NCBI GenBank assembly: GCA_964019425.1 | Contig: OZ025782.1 | Coordinates: 186,001-250,000, forward strand | Reading direction: 5' to 3' | Length of the DNA stretch: 64,000 nt | Source of the DNA: Flectonema sp. DT1601 | Lineage: Eukaryota; Euglenozoa; Diplonemea; Diplonemida; Diplonemidae | Made by a program: the position numbers and the translations under genes | Shown here: positions 19,311 to 30,219 of the stretch, piece by piece | How the letters are laid out: each line of letters opens with the position of its first letter | Numbering within the stretch: the stretch's first letter is position 1 | The notes under the pieces: model-generated | Database searches by the model: none | What the model was told of the DNA's origin: nothing | The model's input: only the letters and a program-made list of their open reading frames with translations

Positions 19311-20864
19311 TCAGAGCGGGTGATGAGCAGCGGGACGTGCGCTTCTCGTTTTCAGCAATGGCACCCTTCTCGGGGTGTATCCGTAGCGTAGATGAGGATG
19401 AGGATGTTGCGAAATAGCGGTGTATTCTCCGTGAGACCCACCAAGGTATTTCTTTACATACATTTTATCAACCTTTTGCAACCAAACAGAAAGAGAGAAA
19501 TTTTTTCGATGAATTTCCTCCTCCGTATCCTCATCACTCGGAATACATAAACATTCAATCAAACCACCCGACAAACCACCGAACACAAATACCGTAATAA
19601 TAACCAAACCAAAAGTTGTATCTCGAATGAGATTTTTACCAGATGTTGTTACTGAAGAATCAAATGACAAGGCAAATGCTAACGCTCCTCTAATCATTCC
19701 AGCCCACCACATTACAATCATGTGGCGGATACCAAAATCAACTTTTGTAAATAATCGTAGTATAGTACAGATTAGAGTGACGGTCACTGCTCTTGCGAAA
19801 ATAATTATAAACAACATAGCAAGTATTAGTGAGTAGCAATGATCAGTTTCACCGGGTGAATGCACCCAGTAGTAACCAAGAGATAAAAACATAAATATTT
19901 CACAAACATGAGACAATGTTTCGAAAACATCTAATGAAGTTTTTTGTGTCTCCACCGACAGTGAGTGAGACGTATAGTGGGACATCATCACCCCACAGAC
20001 AAACAACGAGACAATTCCACTGAAACCCAACAATTCACTTACCATGTCCGTGCTATAAGCGAATATAACTAAAACAGAAATAGCTCGTTTAGCATCCATC
20101 ACCATGTCGTATTCTTTCAGTCGATGAAACATTACAGCTGACGCCGTTCCCATGAACAATCCTATAAAGATACTTCCGGTAAATGTAAATACAAAAGTAA
20201 ATAACAAATCCCACATTGTGTCAGCATCGAGAACTGGGAATACACCTCCGACAGTTTGTAATTTTTTTATTGTTGTTCCGACTGATCGGAATAATACTAT
20301 GGCTAAAGCGTCGTTGAGGATCCCTTCACCAGCTAAGATACCAAACAGCCCAGGGTGTTCTTCAGGATCTATGACACCTAACACAGCAACACTGTCAGTC
20401 GCTGATAAGATCGCAGCGAACGTCAAAGTCTCCAGTTGATGTAGTTCCCTTGAACACGTCTTTCTAACCAAACTCGTCAGTAACGCGATTATAAGAAAAT
20501 TAATAAAAGTTCCCAACAAACCCAACAAACTAATCGCTGTCAAATTCGCAAAAAAATGCATATACTTACAAGTATATCCAGCTGTGAATATTATCGGTGG
20601 TAGAAGAACCTTAAAGAACAATCTATCATCAAACATAAACAATGAATTAGAAGCAGATTCACTCGTAAAATATGTGATCAAACCCAACGTGACTCCTATT
20701 AAGATCGTTGCTCCAGGTTCTTGCATTACTCTCGACGGATTAATCATTAAGTAATGTCCTACTAGTAAGCTTGCAGCCATAGATATCAATAACAGTGGTC
20801 CCCCTGATTCACTCACTTCCACTGTTTCACTGAATCTTGTGAAAACCGTTGTTATATTCGTCAT
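19311..20864 (-). CDS. Na+/H+ exchanger (CPA1/SLC9-type)
   Basis: This is a 517-residue, single-exon protein with about 11-12 membrane helices. Core CPA1 motifs are present: LLPPIIFTAGY (drug/ion pathway helix), AAILSATDSVAVLGVI (the unwound ATD helix), GEGILNDALAIVLFRS (ion-binding Asn-Asp pair), a LGFSGIVSLFVCGVMMSHYT helix, and AGMIRGALAFAL containing the conserved Arg. The protein swaps Na+ or K+ for H+ across a membrane. The GEGILND form and the short C-terminal tail (about 60 residues) point to the organellar NHE6-9/NHX branch, which is an inference. The coding-strand 5' side is a T-run directly followed by A's and the ATG. Confidence 0.93.
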   Translation of the reverse strand: MTNITTVFTRFSETVEVSESGGPLLLISMAASLLVGHYLMINPSRVMQEPGATILIGVTLGLITYFTSESASNSLFMFDDRLFFKVLLPPIIFTAGYTCKYMHFFANLTAISLLGLLGTFINFLIIALLTSLVRKTCSRELHQLETLTFAAILSATDSVAVLGVIDPEEHPGLFGILAGEGILNDALAIVLFRSVGTTIKKLQTVGGVFPVLDADTMWDLLFTFVFTFTGSIFIGLFMGTASAVMFHRLKEYDMVMDAKRAISVLVIFAYSTDMVSELLGFSGIVSLFVCGVMMSHYTSHSLSVETQKTSLDVFETLSHVCEIFMFLSLGYYWVHSPGETDHCYSLILAMLFIIIFARAVTVTLICTILRLFTKVDFGIRHMIVMWWAGMIRGALAFALSFDSSVTTSGKNLIRDTTFGLVIITVFVFGGLSGGLIECLCIPSDEDTEEEIHRKNFSLSVWLQKVDKMYVKKYLGGSHGEYTAISQHPHPHLRYGYTPRRVPLLKTRSARPAAHHPL

Positions 20865-20865
20865 T

Positions 20866-20897
<32 letters not shown>

Positions 20898-21276
20898 GGG
20901 GGAGTGGGGGGGAAGAATCTTTTTTATAGATTAAATTAATCAACTCTTTTTTGTTTTTCAATTTATATCACAATAATTTCATCATTAAAAAAAAAAAAAA
21001 AAGGAAACATGCAATACTCGTGTAAATGAACATAACTAATATAAAAAATCTTTTTAAAAAAAAAACGCGACTCATCGAGCATGGTTACACCCAACCCTGT
21101 GCTAGTGTATTAGAACCATCGAGGACAACTCTCTTTACGAAACATTTTATCCTTAATAAGGCTTATATGTTAAAAAAAAGAACAGAACCCCCAAAACACA
21201 ACACAACAAATAAAAAAAAAAAACCAAAATAGTTTAAATCTGTGAATTCCTTTCACGTGATTCTAAGAACGCTAAG
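20865..21276. other. Intergenic spacer
   Basis: The spacer contains A-runs at 20872-20897 and 20986-21002 and a G-rich patch at 20898-20912. I see no gene or RNA. Confidence 0.5.
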
Positions 21277-24200
21277 TTATGATTGCTTCGCATTGTGATC
21301 AGCTACATAACCCGCAGTAATAAGTTGATTTTGAATACTCTGTACGTGACACCATGGTGATTGTTTTTCATCAGAGTTTAATTGAATAGAATTTATATGA
21401 AGCACTACAGATGTTAATAGCCTGTGAGGTAATCCTTTTACGTCAATTGGCTGATGAGAATACTTAAAAGAAAAAATAAAAGATCCATCTGTGACTGCAG
21501 ATCCAACAGAAGAAGTAGCATGATGAGAGTTCCACACGTATTGACCAAAAGTTTCAAACGCAGGTGTACTAAGAGCTATTCCCGACACAATCTCATGAGG
21601 ATATTTCATAAACTGACCATCAGAACCATCATAAAACACAACAGATTGAAGTACAGCTGATGGTGTGTAACATTGATTACTTCTTCTAAAATTCAAAGTA
21701 ATCCCGAGATCCCAATAATGCCACGACTTCACTACTGATGATGACTGTATCGTATCTGGTTGTCCTAATTTCAATATAAACTGCTCTGCAAACACAAGTT
21801 TGACCAATTCACTAACTCTTATAATCTCCGATACTGCTTCCTTACATGTTATACATTTGACCTTTGATGGTAGTCGTGTACTTCTGAGGCATAAAGGACA
21901 TGTCTCATTACCAACAGGGTAGTTACCACCCCTAAAACGAAATATCGCAATTTTCCATTTCTTACAAGTGATAGTCATTCCGTAAAGATCATAACTTATT
22001 AAGAATCCTGATATAAAACCCAATAGTTCTAAGGGGAGAATTGAAGCATTTGACTGTTTAGGAAGGCTTTCTTGATCTGTTTCTTGCTGCTCTTCAACCC
22101 AGAAGGGAATATCAGTACTCTCTAAGTCATCTATCAGTCGAGTGTCTTTGTCACTGTTCGTGATTGGAAATTCTATCACAACACTCGCTGCTTTGCGTTT
22201 ATTAATTTGAGAAAATTGTTTGCAGTCTCTCAGTGACACTGTTGACGATGATCGTCTTTCCGTGACAACTGCTTGACTGTTCCATTCCGTGGCAGCTGAT
22301 GCCGGTCTAGAATTCCGATAAATGCTTTCACGTAATTCCGTAAATCGAAGTGGTGCAGAAGGAGGTCTTCGTTTGGTTGAACCCAACTCCAATTTAGAAT
22401 TTTCCTTCCTGTCAGCTGGTAGCTGTGTTTGTACGCTGCTCTTACAACGGCTTGGTAATGTTGCTGAAGCCGCGCGGTGTAACTTTGATGTTGTCTGTAT
22501 TCGGCTTCCTGAAGGCGGTCTGGACAAAGAACGAGTTCGAGTCAAAGTATTTAAGCTTTCTTGCGAGAGCAAAGCAGACTTGGGTCTACTTGAAAATGAT
22601 GTTACTAATTGAAGAATCGGTTCTGTTGAGTTACGCGACTGGTGCCGTGACGCAAGTAAGATGTCCAAGTTTTGTAATTCCAAATCACGTTGCTCACTGT
22701 TACCCTCCACTGCAATACGATCAGTGCTATCCGTTCTCGGAGGAGTAGAGGGAGGTCGATGTAATGAATTGGTACAAATAGTTGACTGAATATCAGTTCT
22801 GTTTAATTGAGTTTGGGGAGACTTGTTGTCATATTTATTTATAACATTCTTCACGCAGCTGTTTCCTTTTACTGGTGCTGACGGTGGTCTGCTACAACAG
22901 GGACTCTGTCTCCCAACATCAATACCAAGAGCCTGTTGTAATTGTGTGTTGTAAGTCAATCTGTTCACAAGACTTGAGGAATTCGTAGAACTGATTACTT
23001 CTGTTTGGGTATCTTCAGAATGTTTGTTTTGTAATAATGCTGAAGGAGGTCTCGTTAATTTCTGTGTCTCTTGTGAAAGTACAGGTGAGTTACTAAGCGA
23101 CGCAGACTGTGATCTATTCCATTGTCGAGAGGTAATCTCTAGAGCATCAAGTGGTGTCTTTCTAGGACCAGTTGGATTCACATCAGTTGCTTCCAATGAG
23201 CAACTGAACGATGCAGACTGAGGTCTGTTGTAAAGATGCGAAGTGAGTTCCGACCAATCAATTCCACTACCAGCTTTTGCAGGACCGCCGCTAAATGATG
23301 CCGAGCGAGGAATGCTACGCTTCGATTCCAAGACACCTGTGACACCACTTGCACTTCTGCTATTTGATATTTTCAGTTGTTGACTCTGAAATGAGGCAGA
23401 CAGAGGTCTACTTGAACCAGACAAGTCAATATGAGATATACTCGTCTGTTTACTTGCTGCAGATGGAGGTCTTCTCACTGATTGTTTAACAGGTGTTGAT
23501 TGTCGTAAGATTGAATTACTTTCAGTAAATCCTTCCGTCTCCTTGACTTTAAATTTATTCAGGGGACTACCAGTTTGATGTTCTACAGCAGTTGGCTGAT
23601 TCTTAGATTCATTCTCTGATGGTATCCTCGTTGCGATAAGTCCACATTGAGTTCGTGAAACACCATTCTGAGAAGTGATATCATTCTCATCACAAGAGTT
23701 GTCGTCGTTTATAAAGTCTTGTGGATGCTGAAAGTGATTAATAGAAAGCAAGTTACCATCAGCTATTCCAGATGAAGACAATGGAAGTGAAGCAGAAGGT
23801 GGTCTTCTGTCACCAAACAGTGAAGCGACAGATGTTGATGGGGTTCGATAACTAACTTTAATACGAGATTGTTTATCGTTGTATTCCATCATTTTAGCAA
23901 CTTCAGATGTCGCTTCCGAAACGTTTTGACTTTCAAACGAACGAGACTTGACAATCGATTGTTTTAATCCACATTGTCTGATTGCTGATTTAGTAGCTGT
24001 TGATTTCATTGTGTGAAATACTGCTTCCGTTCTTACAGAATCAGCTGTATGTTCTTGTGTGAGTGATGTGCATGTTAGTGGATTCTGCTCCCACACCTTA
24101 GCTGCTTCATATATTATAGCTGATGTACTTCTTCCACTCTGCGGTGTTGTCTTGACGACGTGTTTGTGGGAGTCGTGTCTTATGTTGTTAAATATATTTT

Positions 24201-24384
24201 TAGAAGAGTTTGAGATCTTTATTTCTTTTCCTCGACTCCTTAAAGAAGTATTTCTATCAAGTAATAACGACTTAACTTGACGATCCTCTCGTAGTACTTG
24301 AGACGATCTCTTTCGAGAAATGATGTCGGGAGCCATCGTTGTTAGTTCTGAACTGCCTTTTGACTTTCCTTGTTTCCATCTCAT
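21277..24384 (-). CDS. F-box protein with long RPxSA repeat region and CxxC pair
   Basis: This is 1035 residues from the ATG at 24384 (MRWKQGKSKG). A strong TTTCCCAG acceptor-like site sits 7 bases upstream. The first 740 residues are disordered and carry about fifteen spaced copies of an R-P-x-S-A motif (RPPSASL, RPLSASF, RPQSASF, RSQSASL, RPPSALL, RPPSAPV, RPKSALL, RPPSAPL and RPASAAT, among others). An F-box-like segment follows near residue 790 (ILPLELLGFISGFL...CKKW), then CPLC and CITC about 14 residues apart, probably a zinc-binding pair. The C-terminal 200 residues form a globular domain I do not recognise. F-box proteins recruit substrates to SCF ubiquitin ligases. R-x-x-S sites are classic basophilic-kinase targets. 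Both roles here are inference. Confidence 0.7.
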   Translation of the reverse strand: MRWKQGKSKGSSELTTMAPDIISRKRSSQVLREDRQVKSLLLDRNTSLRSRGKEIKISNSSKNIFNNIRHDSHKHVVKTTPQSGRSTSAIIYEAAKVWEQNPLTCTSLTQEHTADSVRTEAVFHTMKSTATKSAIRQCGLKQSIVKSRSFESQNVSEATSEVAKMMEYNDKQSRIKVSYRTPSTSVASLFGDRRPPSASLPLSSSGIADGNLLSINHFQHPQDFINDDNSCDENDITSQNGVSRTQCGLIATRIPSENESKNQPTAVEHQTGSPLNKFKVKETEGFTESNSILRQSTPVKQSVRRPPSAASKQTSISHIDLSGSSRPLSASFQSQQLKISNSRSASGVTGVLESKRSIPRSASFSGGPAKAGSGIDWSELTSHLYNRPQSASFSCSLEATDVNPTGPRKTPLDALEITSRQWNRSQSASLSNSPVLSQETQKLTRPPSALLQNKHSEDTQTEVISSTNSSSLVNRLTYNTQLQQALGIDVGRQSPCCSRPPSAPVKGNSCVKNVINKYDNKSPQTQLNRTDIQSTICTNSLHRPPSTPPRTDSTDRIAVEGNSEQRDLELQNLDILLASRHQSRNSTEPILQLVTSFSSRPKSALLSQESLNTLTRTRSLSRPPSGSRIQTTSKLHRAASATLPSRCKSSVQTQLPADRKENSKLELGSTKRRPPSAPLRFTELRESIYRNSRPASAATEWNSQAVVTERRSSSTVSLRDCKQFSQINKRKAASVVIEFPITNSDKDTRLIDDLESTDIPFWVEEQQETDQESLPKQSNASILPLELLGFISGFLISYDLYGMTITCKKWKIAIFRFRGGNYPVGNETCPLCLRSTRLPSKVKCITCKEAVSEIIRVSELVKLVFAEQFILKLGQPDTIQSSSVVKSWHYWDLGITLNFRRSNQCYTPSAVLQSVVFYDGSDGQFMKYPHEIVSGIALSTPAFETFGQYVWNSHHATSSVGSAVTDGSFIFSFKYSHQPIDVKGLPHRLLTSVVLHINSIQLNSDEKQSPWCHVQSIQNQLITAGYVADHNAKQS

Positions 24385-24655
24385 CAGTGTGCTGGGAAAC
24401 AATAACTGTAGTTAAAAACTGTTTTTTACAGGAAATTTTTTTTTTTAAAAAAAACAATCTCCTGATCTTTTCATGTTGTTTATTTCCTTTTTTTTGAAGA
24501 AGAAAAAAAAAAAACGGATTAGTCAGAACTCTCAAAAGACACTCAATTCTAAGACAAGAGGCTCTACACAGGTTTTGTGTAGTGTCCGATTCGTAAGCAA
24601 ACAATGAGATTTACTTTCAGATAAATAGATCCTAGTGGGCGTCTGTTTAATCCGT

Positions 24656-26560
24656 TTAGGTGACGTCAGATTTCTGTGGTTCAATCCCGAGAACAAAGCG
24701 ATCGACCACCCACGTTGGGCATTCATCTTGTTGTGGTACTTGCATTACTTCATGTATTGTATCAACCTTCTTCGTACTGTCTTGTTCTTCTTCTGTTTCT
24801 TCAACTTCTTCGTCTTCTTCTTGTTCTTCTAAGGCAACTTGAGACTTTTCAACATCAATTCGTTGTTCTCGACAGAGTTTTTCTAATTTAATGATGTCAT
24901 TCATTAGTTTAATTCTATTCTCAACTCTTTCTTTAATTTGTACAACATCTGGTCCAACGATATGCAGATGGTAGGCAGTTAATATTTGAAGTTCTTTAGT
25001 AACTTCATTAGTGGGTTCCATTGTATTGATAGCGTGAACTGCGTATGGAAATGATCGAATCCCAGCAACTTCAAAGCTTGGATGGGAGCCATCCTCAGGT
25101 TCGTTTAAGCTATAAATAACTAAGGCTTTACCATATGTTCCTATGAGAAGTTCAGTGATGCCATCACAGGTTACGTCTGATGCATGAGCGCATAGCACTC
25201 CTGTTCCAAGCAAACCACCGTCTTCTGTGCAGACAGATCCACCAGAGCTTAGTCTTCCTGCACTGTTTTGCTTACTTAAAGGTGGTATTCCACTTCCAGT
25301 TCCACTCCGTTCCAGTGAATTTTTTGCTGGAGTAACAACCGCTGGTGATCCTAATTGCGCAGAGTGTGTGTGTGCTGTGATTGCTTCTTCGAGTAGGGGT
25401 TCTATTGAGCTACTTGACTGATGAACAATAGAAGATCCGAGACTTCTTTCTCTACAAATTGGAGTTAAGTTCGACATGTCTGGTGATCGTTTAAAAGAAT
25501 TACTTGAAAAAGAAGTCGTATCAGAGAATGGAGGAGAAGGAAGTACCTCATGAGATTGCAAACCATTCTTGTCAACCGACCAAAAGACTATAGCTCGTCC
25601 TACTGCTTCGGTGACAAGAAGATGACGTGGGCCATCTATTTCAGAAAAACCTTCACAGTCACTATCAGGATCAGTAGCAGTACGTGCTCGTGTGAGTAGG
25701 TCGGAGAGTTTCTTATTTGAATTTTGAATTCTCTGCAACCGTTCTCCGGTAGACGTCGAGAAGAAAACAAGAGATGATATCGCTCCGTTCAATAAGATTG
25801 ACTTCATTTCTGTTTCTTCCTTATCGTGTTCTGGAACTATCCAAAGCTGTACCCAACCATCTTGTGAACCAGTAGCCCAAAGATCACGAGTACGACCTAT
25901 ATGATAATCCATTGAGAGGACTGTTTTAGGATCTTGTGTTAAGTGACTAAGGAAGACAACTCTTTCTAACTTAACTGCGATGAATTCAGGGAAGAATGCA
26001 CTTCTTGAAAGGACTAACATACGAACATGGATGACACCATCTGAACCTGAAATAAGAAAACCATTATGCTCTTGACTAGTGTTATGGTTAGAAGAACCTC
26101 CCTGACAGTAGTTCAGAGATCTAATCATCAACGGGTACCAGTCAAGTGATTCACTGCTGGTAACGTTACCTCGGACTTGTCCAGGATCGGTAACCAAAGC
26201 TGTTCTATCATATTTTACTATTGATAAATGTGCTTTAGCTGGTCTCGACACGGATGCAATAAGTAACCACACATCATCAGGAGCTTGTGTCGATACCGAC
26301 ACCGCAATTCCTAGAATTCTACATCCATGAAGTACTCCTGTTAAGTTCAATTCCCTGCAACCATACTGTTGGTCTTGTGGTGATAATACAAAAACAGACG
26401 TTGAACCACTTACGAATGTCAGGGGTGGTCTGTCTGCCAATCCAGGAACACTCGCAAACCCGTTTACCCCACTCGGATTATCCCCTCCGAGATAAAATAA
26501 ACTAATGCCGTTTAAACGAACCTTCGCTTCTTCTTTCTCCGTCAATTCGGGTTGAGACAT
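24656..26560 (-). CDS. KPTN: Kaptin homologue (KICSTOR complex)
   Basis: This is a 634-residue beta-propeller-type protein in a single exon. It matches human kaptin segment by segment: DLWATGSQDGWVQLW (human SALGCQSGYVRV), LNGAISSLVFFS (human DGPISRVIVFS) and GVLCAHASDVTCDGITELLIGTYG (a first match to human [24 protein letters not shown]; quoted parts differ in about half the positions). A terminal helix VKERVENR-like region is followed by an acidic coil. A Ser-rich insert of about 100 residues near 345-450 is absent from animals. Kaptin is a subunit of KICSTOR, which anchors GATOR1 at lysosomes to restrain TORC1 when nutrients are low. The ATG at 26560 follows a TTTCATTCTTCAG 12 bases upstream. 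Confidence 0.85.
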   Translation of the reverse strand: MSQPELTEKEEAKVRLNGISLFYLGGDNPSGVNGFASVPGLADRPPLTFVSGSTSVFVLSPQDQQYGCRELNLTGVLHGCRILGIAVSVSTQAPDDVWLLIASVSRPAKAHLSIVKYDRTALVTDPGQVRGNVTSSESLDWYPLMIRSLNYCQGGSSNHNTSQEHNGFLISGSDGVIHVRMLVLSRSAFFPEFIAVKLERVVFLSHLTQDPKTVLSMDYHIGRTRDLWATGSQDGWVQLWIVPEHDKEETEMKSILLNGAISSLVFFSTSTGERLQRIQNSNKKLSDLLTRARTATDPDSDCEGFSEIDGPRHLLVTEAVGRAIVFWSVDKNGLQSHEVLPSPPFSDTTSFSSNSFKRSPDMSNLTPICRERSLGSSIVHQSSSSIEPLLEEAITAHTHSAQLGSPAVVTPAKNSLERSGTGSGIPPLSKQNSAGRLSSGGSVCTEDGGLLGTGVLCAHASDVTCDGITELLIGTYGKALVIYSLNEPEDGSHPSFEVAGIRSFPYAVHAINTMEPTNEVTKELQILTAYHLHIVGPDVVQIKERVENRIKLMNDIIKLEKLCREQRIDVEKSQVALEEQEEDEEVEETEEEQDSTKKVDTIHEVMQVPQQDECPTWVVDRFVLGIEPQKSDVT

Positions 26561-26982
26561 ACACCAACACTACTGAAGAATGAAATATAGTAAACTTCAC
26601 TACCCACAGCCTTACATATAAATACTGTAATATTTACTGACGAATAACCTATCGATTGGTTCCTGTTACGTGAATTATGTCTAATGTCTCATGTGGAGTC
26701 TTCTTAAAAAATTACTAACAAAACCGTGGATAAGATATTCTGCTTACTTTCGTTCGTTCAGTCACCATCACTTAAGACAGTGTCTTACGTCATTGATTTT
26801 ATTATAAGAATCAGGAATTGATAAGCACTGTCTCAAGAAAAATTCATTTTTCACAAAAAAAAAAAAAAAAAGAAAAAACGTCAACTAAAAAGTGAACTAT
26901 ATACGACAACCCATATTGTTTCCATATGGGAAACTACATTAGAGAGTTCAATTTAATCCTACCGTTGTGTGAGTTGTTAGGT

Positions 26983-27062
26983 AACTCACAGCAACAGAGG
27001 ACCCAACCCGTAGCTGTTTCCGAAGACTCAGCACGGATTGTTGAATTAGCTTCAACAAGTTT
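26983..27062 (+). repeat. Dispersed repeat D, copy 1
   Basis: The segment begins TAACTCACAGCAACAGAGGA and contains GACCCAACCCGTAGC, then GGATTGTTGAA. It is closely related to 48294-48373, which has TAACTCATAGTAACAGAGGA and GACCCAATCCGTAGCC. It is not coding and no known family is recognised. Confidence 0.65.
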
Positions 27063-27233
27063 TGCACATCAAAGAGTCTAAACGAATGCAAGAGAGGAGA
27101 AGTATATATGACGACTCAAATCGGAAGACTACCACTGAAATTAGATCTCAACTAGGAACAACGTGCGTGACTTCAGAAGTAAGCTAACAAAAGCAGGCTG
27201 GTGACTTTTATTTTTTATTTTATATTTCTTTTC

Positions 27234-27375
27234 GTACCTACAAACCCATTGTTCGGTAGAAAGAGAATTGTGACAGCGTAAACTAACCTATTTCCTTTAT
27301 TAGGATTTTGTACTGGTTGCGCACAAACAAAATAAAAGTGTGAGTGTAAGTAAAAAAGTGATGTTTGCCGATTCT
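27234..27375 (+). repeat. Dispersed repeat A, long copy 2
   Basis: A block of about 140 bp begins GTACCTACAAACCCATTGTT and contains GTACTGGTTGCGCACAAAC and GTGATGTTTGCCGATTC. The copy at 58020-58160 is about 95% identical over the whole length. Copies at 14104 and 39599 share only the core plus, at 39.6 kb, an AGAATTGTGGCAGCGTA-like flank. Confidence 0.8.
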
Positions 27376-27967
27376 TTTTTTGCTCTTCACAAAAACAAAA
27401 GCTCCTAATTGTCGTTTTTTTTTTGAGTCCAAGTCGCAGCTAGGAAGCAGAATTTGGGATTTGGGGAGAGACAAAACGAAACAAAAACAACAGAAAAGGA
27501 AAAAAAAAAAAAGGAAAACGAAAGGGAGGAAAAAAAAAAAAAAAAACAATGACAAATGACAATCCCTTTCGAACAGCAGTAGGGACTACGTCAATTTACT
27601 ATAATCGCAAGAAACAGCTAGTCGTTAACAACATGCTGAATCTCATAAGTATGGATACCAGGGGTATTCTTGCAAGAACAACTAAAAGGAAGAAACCGTT
27701 CCATGATCCTTTAAAATAAAAAAAAAAGGAAGTCAGGTGTCAACTTAATTGAGTATAAGCCTTTCTATTATAGTATTTGTCTACAACTTCTCAGTTAACG
27801 ATCTGTCTTCTCGGGTTCTGCAGTAAGCTGAAGGGAGGGTTATAGGTTTTTTTTTGACAAAAATGTAGCAAAAAAAAAAAAAAAAAAACAGTAATATACT
27901 TTATAATACTAATATAAGCAATAAGGTTAAAACTGAAAAAACAAAAATGAACAGAAGATTGCAATAG

Positions 27968-28018
27968 CTGGGGGGGACTTGGATAAATAAATCAAGGTTA
28001 ACACGCAAGGGGGGGGTT
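27968..28018 (+). repeat. Dispersed repeat C, copy 1
   Basis: This G-rich short repeat contains GGACTTGGATAAATAAATCA and then AGGTTAACACGCAA between two G-runs. It recurs at 28473-28521 and 56727-56766, and its start recurs at the right edge of the window. Confidence 0.75.
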
Positions 28019-28472
28019 AACAGTTCGAGTTTGTACGTAAAATACAAATGTATTGTATCATAAACAACATAACGATAATTTAACATTAGTTCTGAGATAC
28101 AGTTGACTAAAGGTAATGTTAGTGTAGGTATACACTCTGCAATTGACGTAAATATTTTACATTATAATAAATTTTTCTAACTTAGCTGCATACACATCTC
28201 TTTTTCCGTGTTGTCATTCAGTGCAGTACGGAATCGAGTTATTCAATTTTGAATTAATCGTGAGCCCTGGGAAACCAAAACCAGGGTATAATGTAATACG
28301 ACAGAGTGTAAGTTTCACCTACAAATTACTTGCTTAAAATAGCTGGGGTGAAACTTTGACAATGTAAAAACAGTAACAACTTTAGGGTATTAAAAACAAA
28401 ATTAATATCAAGTATTTGACTGAAAAATATTTGTATTTGTTAATCAAAGAAGCTGCAAAAATGAACAGAAGC

Positions 28473-28521
28473 TGGGGGGGACTTGGATAAATAAATCAAG
28501 GTTAACACGCAAGGGGGGGGG
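28473..28521 (+). repeat. Dispersed repeat C, copy 2
   Basis: This is a near-identical copy of the block at 27968-28018, 0.5 kb away in the same orientation and again bounded by G-runs. Confidence 0.75.
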
Positions 28522-30071
28522 AATTTCAAACTCTAGTAGACTCAGTACCGACGAATGCGTTTCCACCCTAATAACGGGATAAAATAAAAGTATCGAGAAA
28601 CCTGAGTCAAAAAAAAACAAACAAACAAAAAAAAGTATCAGTTTTAAAGAAACAGGGGGGAAGTAATTCGGAAACACCCCCACCATTAATAGTTTACAAC
28701 GAATTGAAAGCTAACCTGTGAGTTAAAATAGAAGATATCACAAACTATTAGTCGAATTGTTGTGTTGGAGACATTTTTAACCACTAATCACCTAATGGCT
28801 GTAATCATATGCTTGTAAAAAAAAAAACAGGGGAACTCAATAACAAAGAAGCACACCCAAGATCAACATCATGATCTGCACTTCGCAATGCCATTGAGCA
28901 GCACCTTCTGTTTTCAGTGTCCAGGTTGGCTACAAAAACCCTCCCAGAAGTTACAAGAGATGCAGTAGTTATAAATTGACGCAAGTCCCGTCTCACGTTG
29001 TTTTGTTATTTGACGTTGGAGACGGTCTCATGCACGAAGCAAATAGTACAGAGAGGGTGACAAGGGTTAACAACTTTCGTCTCCTTGCCACCGCTGTTAT
29101 CGTCCCCTCGGTACCTCCCGAGAAGTCAGGAGGTAATAAAAAGGAGAAAAAAAAAAAAAAAAAAAAGGAAATTAAAACGACAGGGAACAGAAAAAGCATT
29201 CCAGCCGGCTGTGTAGTGAAAACTTGAACTTTTATTCATCAATTCTTTAGACCGCTTGGTCAACACACAGAAATGAATTTAAAAGATTCAAGTAAGGTCG
29301 AGAATACACACCACTTTATACAATATGGGTGCTTTTTTTTAGAAATTTAAGTACGCAGACCCAACAACAAGACGTAGATGGATCAACGCTACAAAAGGAA
29401 AGCTTTACAAGAATCTAACCAGGACAGATGACAGACTCGATTCTCAAGTGTAAAAGAAATTGCTCTCATGACGCAAGAGTATCTAATTTATGAGACAGAA
29501 CGAGATAGAATCCCGTTTGAAGGAAGTAGTATAAGGTTAATTTGTTTGTAACAAAATAAAAAAAATGAGCCAGTTGATTGATTTTGTTGGGGGGGAAACA
29601 AACAAAAAAAAAAAAGTAAAAACAGATAGAATATTCAACCAACTTCACTTCGTAAGTTTTGTTACCCTCTTCCCCTTTTGTTTTGCAAAAAAAAGGGATT
29701 TATTTTATGGTAAATGCAAAAAGAAAATAACAAAAATATAAACCTGCGGTAAACCGCGCAGCCTGAGAGAAACGGAAATATATTGGACGGGACAAAAGAG
29801 AATATATCTGCAATTGAGGCTGCGTTCGAGCATATCGTTACAAACGGAATTGAGTTCGGTTTGAAAAAATATATTTAATAAAAAAACAACACAATTACTT
29901 CACCATAAAAAAAAGAAATAATTGCCACCAACACCACAATACCAAATAGCACTACGATGTTCAAAGATGGAACATTAATAATATTAAAGCTGTTCCTCCT
30001 AGTTTATTCGCACAACAAAAAAAAAATAACAAAAAAATAAATAATAATAAAAAAAAAAAAAAAAACTATTG

Positions 30072-30108
30072 ATTTAATGAAAATCAAATTGCCTGATTTT
30101 CATTAAAT
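30072..30108 (-). other. Perfect 15-bp hairpin followed by T-run on the minus strand
   Basis: ATTTAATGAAAATCA and its exact inverse TGATTTTCATTAAAT flank a 7-base loop. Read on the minus strand, the hairpin is followed after a few bases by a run of about 16 T, like an RNA 3'-end or terminator structure. No RNA gene is identified upstream of it. Confidence 0.6.
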
Positions 30109-30219
30109 TTTCACACAGGGGGTGGATTTCTATGCCCTTTCTTTACGTCACTCAAATCTGTATCTGATTTTGCATCTAAAAGCGTTTTACTTTACGATAC
30201 GAGGCTTCGAATGGAAAAT

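Noticed and set aside
24672-24692. GGTTCAATCCCG, another B-box-like string
   Set aside because: It lies inside the kaptin coding region and has no cloverleaf.
28805-28996. 63-codon minus-strand frame in the gene-poor region
   Set aside because: It has some protein-like composition but no family match, no splice partners and no good start context.
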